DNA from: JAJDXO01 sp965221855
GTDB lineage: Bacteria; Pseudomonadota; Alphaproteobacteria; Rhodospirillales; UBA2165
Assembly: GCA_965221855.1 (NCBI GenBank)
Contig: CBDCSV010000008.1
Location: 62,001-126,000 of the forward strand
Reading direction: 5' to 3'
DNA: 64,000 nucleotides
How positions within the stretch are numbered: the first letter of the stretch is position 1; each line of letters starts with the position of its first letter. Under the pieces are notes generated by a model. It was not told the DNA's origin, searched no databases, and was given only the letters and a program-made list of their open reading frames with translations. The position numbers were made by a program, and so were the translations under genes. Below, in pieces: positions 34,252-46,757 of this stretch.

Positions 34252-35298
34252 ATGAATGACCGGGTAATCGCCGCCGACGCCGCCGCCGAAGATGCGGGTG
34301 ACGTCTCGACCCGGCCGCAAAGCCTCGAGGAATTCGTCGGCCAGCCCCAGGTCTGCGATAATCTGAAGGTGTTCGTGGATGCGGCCAGGGGCCGCGGCGA
34401 AGCCATGGATCATGTGCTGCTATATGGGCCCCCGGGCCTCGGCAAGACCACGCTGGCGCAGATCGTCTCCCGGGAGCTCGGCGTCGGATTTCGCGCCACG
34501 TCGGGACCGATAATCGCCCGGGCGGGGGACCTGGCCGCCATCCTCACCAATCTCCAGCCCCGGGACGTGTTGTTCATCGACGAGATTCACCGGCTCCACC
34601 CGGCGGTGGAGGAGGTGCTCTATCCGGCGGTGGAGGATTTTCAGCTCGACCTGATCATCGGCGAGGGCCCGGCGGCGCGCAGCGTCCGCATTGACCTCAA
34701 CCCGTTCACCCTGGTCGGCGCGACCACCCGCTCGGGCCTCATTTCGACACCGCTCCGCGAGCGTTTCGGCATCCCGCTCCGGGTCCAGTATTACGGCGCG
34801 GCGGATCTGCAGAAGATCATTTCGCGGGCCGCCAAAATCCTCGGCACCGGCATTTCGGACGAGGGCGCGGCGGAAATCGCCAAGCGCTCCCGGGGCACGC
34901 CCCGGGTCGCCGGCCGCCTGCTCCGGCGGGTACGGGACTTCGCCGAGGTGTCGGGCGCGGCCGGGATCGATGCGGCGTCCGCCGATGCGGCCCTCAACCG
35001 CCTCGAAGTGGACGGCAGGGGTCTCGACTCTCTCGACCGCAAATACCTGATGTGCATCGCCGAGAATTACGGCGGCGGTCCGGTGGGCGCCGAGACCCTG
35101 TCGGCGGCCTTGTCGGAGGAGCGCGACACCATCGAGGAAGTGGTCGAGCCGTTTCTCATTCAGCAGGGACTGCTGATGCGGACCCCCCGGGGGCGGGTGC
35201 TGGCCGAAGGCGCCTATCGTCACCTCGGGATAACCGCGCCCTCGAACATCAAGCAGCTCGAACTGCTGGCCACCGGAGAGGATGACGCCGATGAATGA
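34252..35298 (+). CDS. ruvB: Holliday junction DNA helicase RuvB
   Basis: The 348-residue AAA+ motor. Walker A is GPPGLGKTTLAQ, Walker B LFIDEIHRL, sensor GATTRSGLISTPLRERFG, and the C-terminal winged helix ends LMRTPRGRVLAEGAYRHLG. Its last 17 bases overlap the ybgC start. Confidence 0.98.
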   Translation: MNDRVIAADAAAEDAGDVSTRPQSLEEFVGQPQVCDNLKVFVDAARGRGEAMDHVLLYGPPGLGKTTLAQIVSRELGVGFRATSGPIIARAGDLAAILTNLQPRDVLFIDEIHRLHPAVEEVLYPAVEDFQLDLIIGEGPAARSVRIDLNPFTLVGATTRSGLISTPLRERFGIPLRVQYYGAADLQKIISRAAKILGTGISDEGAAEIAKRSRGTPRVAGRLLRRVRDFAEVSGAAGIDAASADAALNRLEVDGRGLDSLDRKYLMCIAENYGGGPVGAETLSAALSEERDTIEEVVEPFLIQQGLLMRTPRGRVLAEGAYRHLGITAPSNIKQLELLATGEDDADE

Positions 35299-35746
35299 GG
35301 CCCCGCCGGGACAGCCGGCCGCGCTCACGGGCGCGCTCACACACGTCTTCCCGATCCGCGTCTATTACGAGGATACGGATGCGGCGGGCGTCGTCTACTA
35401 CGCCAACTACCTGCGGTTCGCCGAGCGGGCTCGGACCGAATTCCTGCGCGAAATCGGCTTCGGACAGGCCCAGGCCCTTGAAGAATTCGGGGTGGTGTTC
35501 GCCGTCCGCCGCTGCACCGCCGACTACGCCAAACCGGCGTTTCTCGACCAGGCGCTGGAGATGCACACCCGGATCGTCGAGATCGCCGGCGCATCGTTCG
35601 GGATGGAGCAGAACGTCTTCCGGGACGGAGAACTGCTGGTAAGCATGGATTTACGTTTGGTCTGTATGACCGAGGCCGGCAAGGCGGCGCGGATACCGGA
35701 GCCGATCCGCGCCGAAATGGCCGGCTATCTGGTTGAGATTTCGTGA
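35282..35746 (+). CDS. ybgC: Tol-Pal-associated acyl-CoA thioesterase YbgC
   Basis: A 154-residue hotdog-fold thioesterase with the catalytic segment YYEDTDAAGVVYYANYLRF. YbgC homologues hydrolyse acyl-CoA or acyl-ACP and accompany tolQ throughout Proteobacteria. The ATG at 35282 lies inside ruvB; a second ATG at 35291 is an alternative. tolQ starts ten bases after the stop. Confidence 0.95.
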   Translation: MTPMNEAPPGQPAALTGALTHVFPIRVYYEDTDAAGVVYYANYLRFAERARTEFLREIGFGQAQALEEFGVVFAVRRCTADYAKPAFLDQALEMHTRIVEIAGASFGMEQNVFRDGELLVSMDLRLVCMTEAGKAARIPEPIRAEMAGYLVEIS

Positions 35747-35755
35747 GGTAGGTCA

Positions 35756-36469
35756 ATGGAAGGAAACGCGGTCGAAGCCGCTCAGGTAGCGGGCGCCATC
35801 GCCGCCACCGATTTTTCGCTGGTGGCGCTGTTCCTGAAAGCCGACATCGTGGTCAAGTCGGTGATGGTCATTCTCGTCATCGCCTCGATCTGGTGCTGGG
35901 CAATCATCATCGACAAGGTCATGCGTCTTCGGCGCCTGAACCGGGCCGCGGACGAATTCGAAGACACGTTCTGGTCGGGCGGTTCCCTCGATGAGCTTTA
36001 CAAGAAAGCAGGCGCCAACCCCCGCGAGCCGATGGCGGCGGTTTTCGGCGCGGCGATGCGCGAATGGCGGCGTTCGGCCGAAAATTCGCGCGATACCGGC
36101 AAGAGCATGATCGACCGGGTGGACCGGGTGATGGACGTTACGGTGACCCGTGAGGTCGAACGGATCGAACGGCAGCTGACCATCCTCGCCACCACCGGAT
36201 CGACCGCGCCGTTCATCGGTCTGTTCGGCACCGTCTGGGGGATCATGAACAGCTTCCAGGCCATCGCCATTTCCAAGAACACCAGCCTTGCGGTGGTGGC
36301 GCCGGGCATTGCGGAAGCCCTGTTCGCCACGGCGCTCGGACTGCTTGCCGCCATCCCCGCGGTCATCGCCTACAACAAAATCTCCAAGGATATGGACCGC
36401 TACGGCGACCGCCTGGATACCTTCTCAGGCGAGTTCTCCGCCATCATCTCGCGTCAGTCGGAGAGCTAG
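35756..36469 (+). CDS. tolQ: Tol-Pal system proton channel subunit TolQ
   Basis: The 237-residue inner-membrane MotA/ExbB-family protein, with a first transmembrane helix near residues 35-55 and two near 140-165 and 175-200. Motifs GSTAPFIGLFGTVWGIMNSF and VAPGIAEALFATALGLLAAIP line the channel. With TolR it converts proton motive force into movement of TolA. Confidence 0.97.
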   Translation: MEGNAVEAAQVAGAIAATDFSLVALFLKADIVVKSVMVILVIASIWCWAIIIDKVMRLRRLNRAADEFEDTFWSGGSLDELYKKAGANPREPMAAVFGAAMREWRRSAENSRDTGKSMIDRVDRVMDVTVTREVERIERQLTILATTGSTAPFIGLFGTVWGIMNSFQAIAISKNTSLAVVAPGIAEALFATALGLLAAIPAVIAYNKISKDMDRYGDRLDTFSGEFSAIISRQSES

Positions 36470-36474
36470 GCGGG

Positions 36475-36924
<450 letters not shown>

Positions 36925-36927
36925 TTC

Positions 36928-37890
36928 ATGCGCTATCCGGTGCTGGCATCCATCTTTTTTCACGCGGCGGTCGTGGCGGTCGGCTTCGCCGGTCTGCCGG
37001 CGTTGCGCAACCCGCCGCCGACACCGGAAATTCCCATCGTCGTCGAACTTGTGGATTTGGGTCCGATCACCAATTTGCCGACGGCGCGGGAGCTTAAGAA
37101 AGAAGAGCCGAAGCCCGAGCCCCCGAAGGCCGAGGAAGCGCCCAAACCTCCCCCGCCCCCGCCGCCGCCGAAAGCGAAGGCGCCGCCCCCGCCGCCCCCG
37201 CCGATCCCGGCGCGGGAGGAGGTGGCCGCCGTGCCGCCGCCGCCGAAACCGAAACCGGCGCCGAAGAAGGAGCCCAAACCGGAGCCCAAGCCCGGGCCCA
37301 AGAAAGAGGTAAAGAAGCCCGAACCCAAAACGCCGGTGCGCCTCGCCAAGGCCAAGCCGCGGCGCAAGCCGCCGCCGCCCGATCCCCTGGCCGGTGTGCT
37401 CAAGACCCTCGAGCGGCTTGAGGACCAGCCGCCGCCCAAGGAGGACGGGAAAAAGAAGGCCAAGGCGCCTGAGAAAAAGCCTGGGAAAAAGAAGGACGAT
37501 TTCCAAACCCGGATCGCCAAGGCCCTGTCCCGCCGGCCGACGGCTCATGACCCGAACCGGCGCATTTCCATCACCGAGCGGGACGCCCTGATCAGCGCCA
37601 TCCGCGATCAGGTCACCAAATGCTGGTCCCTGCCGGCCGGCGCCAAGGGCGCGGAGGACATGATCATCGAGATCAAGGTCGCGGTAAATCCGGATGGTCA
37701 TGTAAGAACGGCGAGTATCACCAATTCCGGGAGAATGTTCACCGATCCGTTTTTCCGGGCCATGGCGGAGAGCGCGCTGCGGGCGGTGAAAAACCCGCGC
37801 TGTTCTCCGTTCAAGGTTCCGGTTGAAAGATACGATGTGTGGAAAGACCTCACACTGGTGTTTAATCCCAAGGAAATGTTCGGGGGATAG
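36928..37890 (+). CDS. tolA: TolA-like energy transducer
   Basis: A 320-residue bridge from inner to outer membrane. An N-terminal transmembrane helix (LASIFFHAAVVAVGFAGL) is followed by about 170 residues of Pro/Lys/Glu-rich low-complexity sequence in place of the long Ala-rich helix of E. coli TolA. A C-terminal TonB-like domain (about 220-320) contains SLPAGAKGAEDMIIEIKVAV. Identity rests on position between tolR and tolB and on this layout. Confidence 0.93.
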   Translation: MRYPVLASIFFHAAVVAVGFAGLPALRNPPPTPEIPIVVELVDLGPITNLPTARELKKEEPKPEPPKAEEAPKPPPPPPPPKAKAPPPPPPPIPAREEVAAVPPPPKPKPAPKKEPKPEPKPGPKKEVKKPEPKTPVRLAKAKPRRKPPPPDPLAGVLKTLERLEDQPPPKEDGKKKAKAPEKKPGKKKDDFQTRIAKALSRRPTAHDPNRRISITERDALISAIRDQVTKCWSLPAGAKGAEDMIIEIKVAVNPDGHVRTASITNSGRMFTDPFFRAMAESALRAVKNPRCSPFKVPVERYDVWKDLTLVFNPKEMFGG

Positions 37891-37910
37891 AAAGGCTACA
37901 GGGAAAATCC

Positions 37911-39269
37911 ATGAATCCAATCAAACCTATCCTCATATTCATTCTCTTGACCGTTGCCGCGCTGCCGGCGCGGGCCGAACTTCGAATCGATATCACCCGC
38001 GGTACCGTGGAGCCGATCCCCATCGCGGTGACCGATTTTCTCAGCGGTGAGCAGGCCAAGAAACAAGGCGCCAAGAACAAGGAAACCATTCAAAAGGAAC
38101 TCGAACTCGGCCGGCAAATCGCGGCTGTGATCAAGGCCAATCTGGAGCGATCCGGCCTGTTCAGGCCGGTCGACCCCAAAGCCTTCATCGAGGTCGAGAA
38201 GTCCATCGGTGCGCTTCCCAAGTTCAGCAACTGGCGGGTGATCGGATCCCAGGCCCTCACCCAGGGACAGATCAGGCTCGACGGCGGCAACCGACTGAGG
38301 GTCGAGTTTCGCCTCTGGGACGTGGTCGCCGAGGAGCACATGCTCGGTCAACAGTTTTCCACCATCGCGTCCAACTGGCGCCGCATCGCCCACATCATCG
38401 CCGACGCCATCTACAAGCGCATCACCGGCGAGACCGGTTACTTCGATACCCGCATCGTCTACATCGCCGAGACGGGACGCCAGGACCGGCGCCGGAAGCG
38501 TCTCGCGATCATGGACCAGGACGGGGCGAATCATCACTTCCTGACCGATGGCAACGATCTGGTGCTGACGCCCCGGTTCTCACCGAGCCAGCAGGAAATT
38601 ACCTACATGTCCTATTTCGGGGGCGTGCCCAGGGTCTATTTGTTCAATATCGATACCGGCCGGCAGGAAGTGCTGGGTGACTTTCCCGGCATGACGTTCG
38701 CGCCCCGGTTCTCGCCGGACGGCAAGAAGGTGATCATGAGCATGGCCCGGGACGGCAATACCGAAATCTATACAATGGATCTCCGGACCCGGGAGGTGGG
38801 GCGCCTGACCAACCACTCGGCGATCGATACCGGCCCCTACTATTCGCCGGACGGCAAGCGCATCGTTTTCGAATCCGACCGCAGCGGCACCCAACAGCTC
38901 TATGTGATGAACGCCGACGGGCGCGGCGTGAAGCGAATCAGTTTCGGCCGCGGGCGCTACGCGACGCCGGTCTGGTCGCCCCGCGGCGACCTCATCGCTT
39001 TCACGAAAATCCGGGGCGGCAAGTTCTTTATCGGCGTCATGAAGAACGACGGCACCGGAGAGCGTCTGCTCACCGAGGGGTTCCTGGTCGAATCGCCGAC
39101 CTGGGCGCCCAACGGCCGGGTGATCATGTTCTTCCGGGAGACCCCCGGCACCGAGGACGGGCGAAAACAATCGAAGCTCTACTCCATTGATTTAACAGGC
39201 TTTAATGAGCGCGAGGTGGTCACGCCGATGGATGCGTCGGACCCCGCGTGGTCGCCCTTGATTCCATGA
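37911..39269 (+). CDS. tolB: Tol-Pal system beta-propeller protein TolB
   Basis: A 452-residue periplasmic protein. The signal peptide (PILIFILLTVAALPARA, cleavage near residue 23) precedes an N-terminal domain and six WD-like blades with repeats such as PRFSPDGKKVIMS, PYYSPDGKRIVFESDR and PVWSPRGDLIAF. It binds Pal and TolA. The 160-base gap to pal contains a hairpin. Confidence 0.97.
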   Translation: MNPIKPILIFILLTVAALPARAELRIDITRGTVEPIPIAVTDFLSGEQAKKQGAKNKETIQKELELGRQIAAVIKANLERSGLFRPVDPKAFIEVEKSIGALPKFSNWRVIGSQALTQGQIRLDGGNRLRVEFRLWDVVAEEHMLGQQFSTIASNWRRIAHIIADAIYKRITGETGYFDTRIVYIAETGRQDRRRKRLAIMDQDGANHHFLTDGNDLVLTPRFSPSQQEITYMSYFGGVPRVYLFNIDTGRQEVLGDFPGMTFAPRFSPDGKKVIMSMARDGNTEIYTMDLRTREVGRLTNHSAIDTGPYYSPDGKRIVFESDRSGTQQLYVMNADGRGVKRISFGRGRYATPVWSPRGDLIAFTKIRGGKFFIGVMKNDGTGERLLTEGFLVESPTWAPNGRVIMFFRETPGTEDGRKQSKLYSIDLTGFNEREVVTPMDASDPAWSPLIP

Positions 39270-39377
39270 GAATGGTTCCGTATATTCCCGAAAGTGTCGG
39301 TGATATAAAGATTATTCCGCCTCATCGTTTCCCACGCGCCCCTGTTGCCGAGGAAATGAGGTTTCGTACGACTACCT

Positions 39378-39398
39378 GGAACGCCAACCCGGCGTTCC
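39378..39398 (+). terminator. hairpin between tolB and pal
   Basis: GGAACGCC and GGCGTTCC are exact complements around AACCC. Only a mixed pyrimidine tract (TCCCACTTTCCC) follows, so it may be a weak terminator or an RNA-processing/stability element that separates the levels of tolB and the abundant lipoprotein Pal. Confidence 0.5.
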
Positions 39399-39429
39399 TC
39401 CCACTTTCCCGATCAAGGGGACAAAATCA

Positions 39430-39975
39430 ATGCGTTTCAAGTCTTTAGCTTATGTTTTCGGGGCGCTCTTCATCTTGGCGGCATGCGAGTCGCCGACGAT
39501 GGAAGCCGGTGATGCCGACTCCAAGGGTATGACCGAAAAGGAAAAACCCGCTGCTCCCGTGCAGCAAAGCCGTCCGCGGCCTCCGACCGGCGCCTCCATC
39601 ACCCCCGGCTCCGTTCAGGATCTGGTGGTCAATGTCGGCGATCGGGTCTTCTTTGACTTCGACCGGTCCGATCTGAAACCCGACGCCCGCGCGACGCTCG
39701 AGAAGCAAGCCGCGTGGCTCAAGAAATTCCCGGCGATCCGCGTGACGCTCGAAGGCCATGCGGATGAGCGCGGCACCCGCGAGTACAACCTCGCCCTGGG
39801 TGAGCGCCGGGCCAATTCGGCCAAGGATTTCCTGGTCGCGTTGGGCATCAACCCGAACCGGCTCCAGACCATTTCCTTCGGTAAGGAGCGCCCGGTTGCG
39901 CTCGGCAGCAACGAAGCTTCCTGGGCCCAGAACCGCCGTTCGGTGACGGTGGTGCTTTCCGGCGCCGGCAGCTAA
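39430..39975 (+). CDS. pal: peptidoglycan-associated lipoprotein Pal
   Basis: A 181-residue outer-membrane lipoprotein. The lipobox is ILAAC with the lipidated Cys at residue 20. The OmpA-like peptidoglycan-binding domain runs from VFFDFDRSDLKPDA through EGHADERGTREYNLALGERRA to QNRRSVTVV. Completes the Tol-Pal set. Confidence 0.97.
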   Translation: MRFKSLAYVFGALFILAACESPTMEAGDADSKGMTEKEKPAAPVQQSRPRPPTGASITPGSVQDLVVNVGDRVFFDFDRSDLKPDARATLEKQAAWLKKFPAIRVTLEGHADERGTREYNLALGERRANSAKDFLVALGINPNRLQTISFGKERPVALGSNEASWAQNRRSVTVVLSGAGS

Positions 39976-40111
39976 CCGGCAACGAGTTTCAAGACGCGTC
40001 CGCGGTTCCTTGATTGGGGCCGCGGGCGCCTTGTTTTTGCCATCTTTGGTTTGCAGACTGATCGCCCTAATCCGGCGTGAGGGATGGGGCGTAGGAGGGA
40101 TGGGGCGTGCC

Positions 40112-41233
40112 ATGAGCAAATTCTCGTTTGGATTGATGTCGGTTTCGGCGGCGCTGGTGGTGGGGCTGCCGATTGTCCTGAGCGGCCCGGCGGTTGCGCA
40201 GGATCCGGCGATGGATGCCCTGGTCAAACAGCTCGAACGGATGCAGCGCGACATCAACACCCTCAACCGCCAGGTCTATCGCGGGGAGAGCCCCCCGTCT
40301 TCGGCCGCCCCCGGGCCGGCCGGCCGCGCGCCGCTGCCGCCGGCGGGCGCCGACGCCTCGACCGCCCATGCCGCCCGGGTGCAGGCCAAGATCAGCCAAT
40401 TCGAAGCCGAACTCCGCGACCTCACCGGCCAGGTGGAAGGGTTTGGCAACACGCTCCGCCGGATCAACGAGCGTCTCGACAAACTGATCAGCGACGTGGA
40501 TTTCCGCTTGTCGAGCCTCGAGGCCGCCCGTGCCGCCGCGCCGGCCGGCGCGGCGCCGGGTCAGGCGGCCCCGCAAACGGCGGCGCCGGCCGCGCCGCCG
40601 CAGCTCAGCCCGGTTCCCCGGAGTGCCCCTGTCAGCGCGGGCGCCGCCCAAGGCGGACCGATCACCGGGAGCGGTGCGCCGCAAACCCTCGGCACCATCA
40701 CCGGGGAGGACCTCGCGCGCATTCCGCGGACCCCGGGTTCTCCGGCGCCGGCATCGGCGCCGGCGGGCACACCCGTACCCCAGACGCCGCCGGCACAACC
40801 CGCGGCCGCGGCGCCGGCGGCGGCGCCCGCGGGAATCCTTCCCCCCGGGACGCCGCGCGCCCGGTACCGGTTCGCGTTTTCGCTTCTCAGGCAAGCGAAT
40901 TACGGCAAAGCGGCGACGGCCTTCGAGGAATTCCTGGGCGCCCATCCCAACGACGGATTGGCGGCCAATGCCCGCTATTGGCTGGGCGAGACCCACTATG
41001 TTCGAGGTGACTACCGCACGGCGGCCAGCGAGTTCCTGACCGGATTCCGGAAGAATCCAAAAGGGTCGAAGGCGCCCGATTCGCTCCTCAAGCTCGGCAT
41101 GTCGCTGATCGGCCTCAACCAGAACAAGGACGCCTGCGCCACCTTCGACAAGCTGAGCGCCGATTTTCCGGAACTGCCCGGAAACATCCAAAAGGTTCTG
41201 ACGCGTGAGCGCGCCCGCGCCGAGTGCGGATAG
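40112..41233 (+). CDS. cpoB: cell division coordinator CpoB (YbgF)
   Basis: A 373-residue periplasmic protein. The signal peptide (GLMSVSAALVVGLPIVLSG, cleavage after AVA) is followed by a coiled coil (ALVKQLERMQRDINTLNRQV), a long Ala/Pro-rich linker (about residues 130-255) and a TPR domain starting RYRFAFSLLRQANYGKA. CpoB links Tol-Pal to septal wall synthesis. The start is chosen at ATG 40112, about 12 bases after GGAGGG; ATG 40100 is too close to it. The linker is longer than in E. coli. Confidence 0.93.
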   Translation: MSKFSFGLMSVSAALVVGLPIVLSGPAVAQDPAMDALVKQLERMQRDINTLNRQVYRGESPPSSAAPGPAGRAPLPPAGADASTAHAARVQAKISQFEAELRDLTGQVEGFGNTLRRINERLDKLISDVDFRLSSLEAARAAAPAGAAPGQAAPQTAAPAAPPQLSPVPRSAPVSAGAAQGGPITGSGAPQTLGTITGEDLARIPRTPGSPAPASAPAGTPVPQTPPAQPAAAAPAAAPAGILPPGTPRARYRFAFSLLRQANYGKAATAFEEFLGAHPNDGLAANARYWLGETHYVRGDYRTAASEFLTGFRKNPKGSKAPDSLLKLGMSLIGLNQNKDACATFDKLSADFPELPGNIQKVLTRERARAECG

Positions 41234-42428
41234 TCTCGCGCCTCCCCGCCACCCGTCTTCGTCCGACGTCGCAAGCCCGCTGACGGAGACCGAATTCGAC
41301 GCGGCCATGGCGAGGCTCGGCCCTTGGGAAGACCGGCCGCGGTTGGCGGTCGCCGTCTCCGGCGGGCCGGACAGCCTGTGCCTGACGCTGCTGGCGCACG
41401 AATGGGCCGCGGCGCGGGAAGGCGAGGTCATCGGGCTGACGGTGGATCACGGGCTTCGGCCCGAGTCGGCGGCCGAGGCGAGCCGGGTGGGCGAATGGCT
41501 CGGCGCGCGGGGAATCCGGCATCAAATTCTGAATTGGCGCGGCGACAAGCCGGGTACCGGCATCCAGGAGGCGGCGCGTCACGCGCGTTACCAATTGTTG
41601 AACCGATGGGTGGGGGAACATGGCTGCCTCCATCTGTTGTTGGCGCACACCCGCGACGATCAGGCGGAAACCTTCGTTATGCGTTTGGGACGGGGAAGCG
41701 GTCTAAGGGGGCTGGCGGCCATGCCGGCGGTCTCCTATGGCGCCGATGCGCGTCTACTCCGCCCGCTGCTGGGTATTCGCAAGTCCCGGCTCACGGCTAC
41801 GCTGCGGGATAGGGGCCAACAGTGGATCGACGATCCCTCCAACGACGACATCCGGTTTGAACGGGTGAGAACCCGCGGCTTTCTGGCTCGCCTCGAAAAC
41901 AGCGGATTTCCCGCCCATCGGCTGAGCGATGCCGCAACGGCCGCGGGCGGGATCCGCGCGCGCCTGGATCGTCATTGCGCGCACGCCCTGGCGCATACCG
42001 TGGCGATGAGGGGCCGGGAACATGCCCTCATCGATCGGGAGCGCTATGCGCGCCTGCCGGAGGAAATCCAAAGACAAGTGATCGGGCGGCTGCTGGCCGC
42101 TGTCGGCGGCGCGCCGTATGAGCCCCGCGGCGGGAAGCTGCGGCGGTTGTCGGCCGATCTTCAACGGCCGGATTGGCGGGGCGCGACTCTCGGCGGCTGC
42201 CGATTGTCGCCTGACGGGCCAGGAATCCGCGTCACCCCCGAAGGTCCGCGGAAATCGGCGGGCCGGGACCAAAAATCCCCTATTTCCGGCGCCCGCGATC
42301 CGGGGTATAACCCCGGACGCCCTGGGGAAGTCGGACGCAACACGGTGGCCGTGAATACAACCGGCCCGAGACCACTGGTACCACCCTTGTGTGAGACCAG
42401 GCTTTACCTTGCCGACCGCGATTCCTAG
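41205..42428 (+). CDS. tilS: tRNA(Ile)-lysidine synthase
   Basis: A 407-residue N-type ATP pyrophosphatase that converts C34 of the AUA-reading tRNA-Ile to lysidine. The PP-loop is AVAVSGGPDSLCLTLLAH, followed by LTVDHGLRPES and LLLAHTRDDQAETFVMRL. It begins at GTG inside cpoB (29-base overlap). The C-terminal part after residue 330 is poorly conserved. Confidence 0.94.
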   Translation: MSAPAPSADSLAPPRHPSSSDVASPLTETEFDAAMARLGPWEDRPRLAVAVSGGPDSLCLTLLAHEWAAAREGEVIGLTVDHGLRPESAAEASRVGEWLGARGIRHQILNWRGDKPGTGIQEAARHARYQLLNRWVGEHGCLHLLLAHTRDDQAETFVMRLGRGSGLRGLAAMPAVSYGADARLLRPLLGIRKSRLTATLRDRGQQWIDDPSNDDIRFERVRTRGFLARLENSGFPAHRLSDAATAAGGIRARLDRHCAHALAHTVAMRGREHALIDRERYARLPEEIQRQVIGRLLAAVGGAPYEPRGGKLRRLSADLQRPDWRGATLGGCRLSPDGPGIRVTPEGPRKSAGRDQKSPISGARDPGYNPGRPGEVGRNTVAVNTTGPRPLVPPLCETRLYLADRDS

Positions 42429-42547
42429 ACTATTTGTAGGGCGATGGAATATACGGGCTTTTTTGAAGGCCTGGGCGGAGAAAACGGCGTAGCGCCCGAG
42501 AACCAAACGGATCGTGGAGCGGCTGCGGACAGAGAAGGAATGAAACG

Positions 42548-44484
<1,937 letters not shown>

Positions 44485-44488
<4 letters not shown>

Positions 44489-45297
44489 CCGGCCCGCAAA
44501 CACTTCCGAGGGAATTCGCGGGCGCGGCCATGGCCGCGCCCGTTCTCATGGGAATCGTCAACGTCACCCCCGACAGTTTCTCCGACGGCGGCGAAACCGC
44601 GGGCGCCGAGGCGGCCATTGCCCGCGGGCTGGAACTCGCGGAGCAGGGGGCGGCGATCATCGATGTCGGCGGCGAGTCGACCCGCCCGGGCGCTCGGCCG
44701 GTAGCCGTCGAAGAAGAGCTCCGGCGGGTCGCGTCCGTGATCGGAGCGCTGGCGGCGGAGGGCGTTTGCGTGTCCGTCGATACCCGGCATGCCCGGGTGA
44801 TGGAAGCGGCATTGACCGCCGGCGCCCGGGTCATAAACGACGTGACCGCGCTCACCGGCGACGACCGCGCCATGCCGGTGGCGGCGGCCTCGGACGCCGG
44901 AATCGTATTGATGCACATGAAAGGCGAGCCCGGCGCCATGAACGTCCGGCCGGTCTACGGGGACGTGGTCTCCGAAGTCCGGGATTATCTGAGCGGACGC
45001 ATCGAGGCGTGTCTGGCGGCCGGCATTTCGGAAAAGCGATTGGCCATCGATCCGGGCATTGGTTTCGGCAAGCGCATGCCCGACAATTTCCGGCTGATCG
45101 AGAGGCTCCAGGCATTTTGCGAGCTCGGTCTTCCGGTGCTGGTCGGCGTCTCGAGGAAGATCGGCAAGGCGCCGGACCCCAGGGACCGGCTTGCCGAGTC
45201 GCTGCACTGGGGCCGGATAGCGGTGGACAACGGCGCCGCCGTCCTCCGGGTGCATGATGTGGCGGAAACGGCCGAAGCCCTTGGCGGGCGGGCCTGA
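44485..45297 (+). CDS. folP: dihydropteroate synthase
   Basis: Condenses p-aminobenzoate with dihydropterin diphosphate in folate synthesis. Family motifs are LMGIVNVTPDSFSDGG, IDVGGESTRPGA, INDVTAL, MHMKGEPGAM and LVGVSRKIGK. The start is uncertain: TTG 44485 overlaps the ftsH stop, while ATG 44530 would give a 255-residue protein with the normal lead-in. The order ftsH-folP-glmM is common in Proteobacteria. Confidence 0.95.
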
Positions 45298-45403
45298 GCG
45301 GCCGGTAATGCTCTGAAAGATTTTGTTATCTGACCCGGCGCCTGCGATGTAATAGAACCGTTACAGCGAATTCAGCCCGGCGACGGGCGGGGATGGACTA
45401 TTC

Positions 45404-46747
45404 ATGAACAGACGCCTGTTCGGCACCGATGGCATCCGGGGGGCCGCCAACAGCGAGCCGATGACCGCCGAAACCGCGTTGCGGGTCGGCATGGCGGCTG
45501 GGCTGCATTTCAGCCGCGGCGCGCACCGGCACCGGGTGGTGATCGGCAAGGATACGCGGCTGTCGGGCTACATGATCGAGCCGGCCCTGACCGCCGGCTT
45601 CGTCGCCGCGGGGATGGATCCGATCCTGGTCGGGCCGATGCCGACGCCCGCCGTGGCCATGCTGACCCGGTCCTTGCGCGCCGATCTGGGCGTCATGATT
45701 TCGGCGTCGCACAATCCCTACCACGACAACGGCATCAAGCTGTTCGGCCCGGACGGGTTCAAGCTCAATGACGGGACCGAGGCCGAGATCGAAGCGCGGA
45801 TGGACAACGGGACGTCCGGCGACCTCGCGAACCCGGAAGATCTGGGCCGCGCGCTGCGGCTCGAAGACGCCCTCGGGCGCTATACGGAATTCGTCAAACA
45901 GACCCTGCCCCGGGGTCAGACGCTGACCGGCCTCAAGGTCGTGGTCGATTGCGCCAACGGCGCCGGCTACAAGGTCGCCCCGACGGTGCTGTGGGAGCTG
46001 GGGGCCGAGGTGGTGCCGGTCGCCGTGCAGCCCGACGGCTACAACATCAACAAGAATTGCGGCTCGACCCACCCGGGCCTGGTGTCGGAACAGGTGATCG
46101 CCCACGGCGCCGACATCGGCCTGGCCCTGGACGGCGACGCCGACCGGGTCCTGATCGTCGACGAAAACGGCGAGCTCGTGGACGGCGACCAATTGATGGG
46201 CCTGATCGCCCGGTCGTGGCAGCAGGCCGGCCGGCTGGCCGGCGGCGGCATCGTTGCGACGGTGATGTCGAATCTGGGGCTGGAACGCTACCTGGCGACT
46301 CTCGGCATCGGCTTCGCCCGCACCCAGGTGGGCGACCGCTACGTGGTGGAGGAAATGCGGGCCATGGGCCGCAACCTCGGCGGCGAGCAGTCGGGCCACA
46401 TCATCATGACCGACTACACCACCACCGGCGACGGTATCGTCGCGGCGCTTCAGGTCTTGAGCGTGCTGGTTCAAGACGATGCGCCCGCCAGCCGGGTGTG
46501 CCGGGTCTTCGATCCGCTGCCGCAGGTCCTCAGGAGCGTGCCCATCAACGGCGAGGATCCCATGGGCGCCGACAGCGTGAAGGCGGCCATCGCCGAGGCC
46601 GAAGCCGCGCTTGAAAATACCGGGCGCCTGCTGATCCGGAAGTCCGGCACCGAACCGCTGATCCGGGTGATGGCCGAGGGCGAGGATGCGGGCCTGGTCG
46701 GCAGGATCGTCGATGATCTTGCGCACCAAATCGCCGAGGCCGGCTGA
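45404..46747 (+). CDS. glmM: phosphoglucosamine mutase
   Basis: Interconverts glucosamine-6- and -1-phosphate for cell-wall and lipopolysaccharide precursors. The 447-residue protein shows FGTDGIRGAAN, the phosphoserine loop MISASHNPYHDNGIK, the metal loop ALDGDADRVLIVD, the sugar loop GGEQSGHII and the phosphate loop RKSGTEPLIRVM. Confidence 0.98.
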   Translation: MNRRLFGTDGIRGAANSEPMTAETALRVGMAAGLHFSRGAHRHRVVIGKDTRLSGYMIEPALTAGFVAAGMDPILVGPMPTPAVAMLTRSLRADLGVMISASHNPYHDNGIKLFGPDGFKLNDGTEAEIEARMDNGTSGDLANPEDLGRALRLEDALGRYTEFVKQTLPRGQTLTGLKVVVDCANGAGYKVAPTVLWELGAEVVPVAVQPDGYNINKNCGSTHPGLVSEQVIAHGADIGLALDGDADRVLIVDENGELVDGDQLMGLIARSWQQAGRLAGGGIVATVMSNLGLERYLATLGIGFARTQVGDRYVVEEMRAMGRNLGGEQSGHIIMTDYTTTGDGIVAALQVLSVLVQDDAPASRVCRVFDPLPQVLRSVPINGEDPMGADSVKAAIAEAEAALENTGRLLIRKSGTEPLIRVMAEGEDAGLVGRIVDDLAHQIAEAG

Positions 46748-46757
46748 GCGGCGTCCC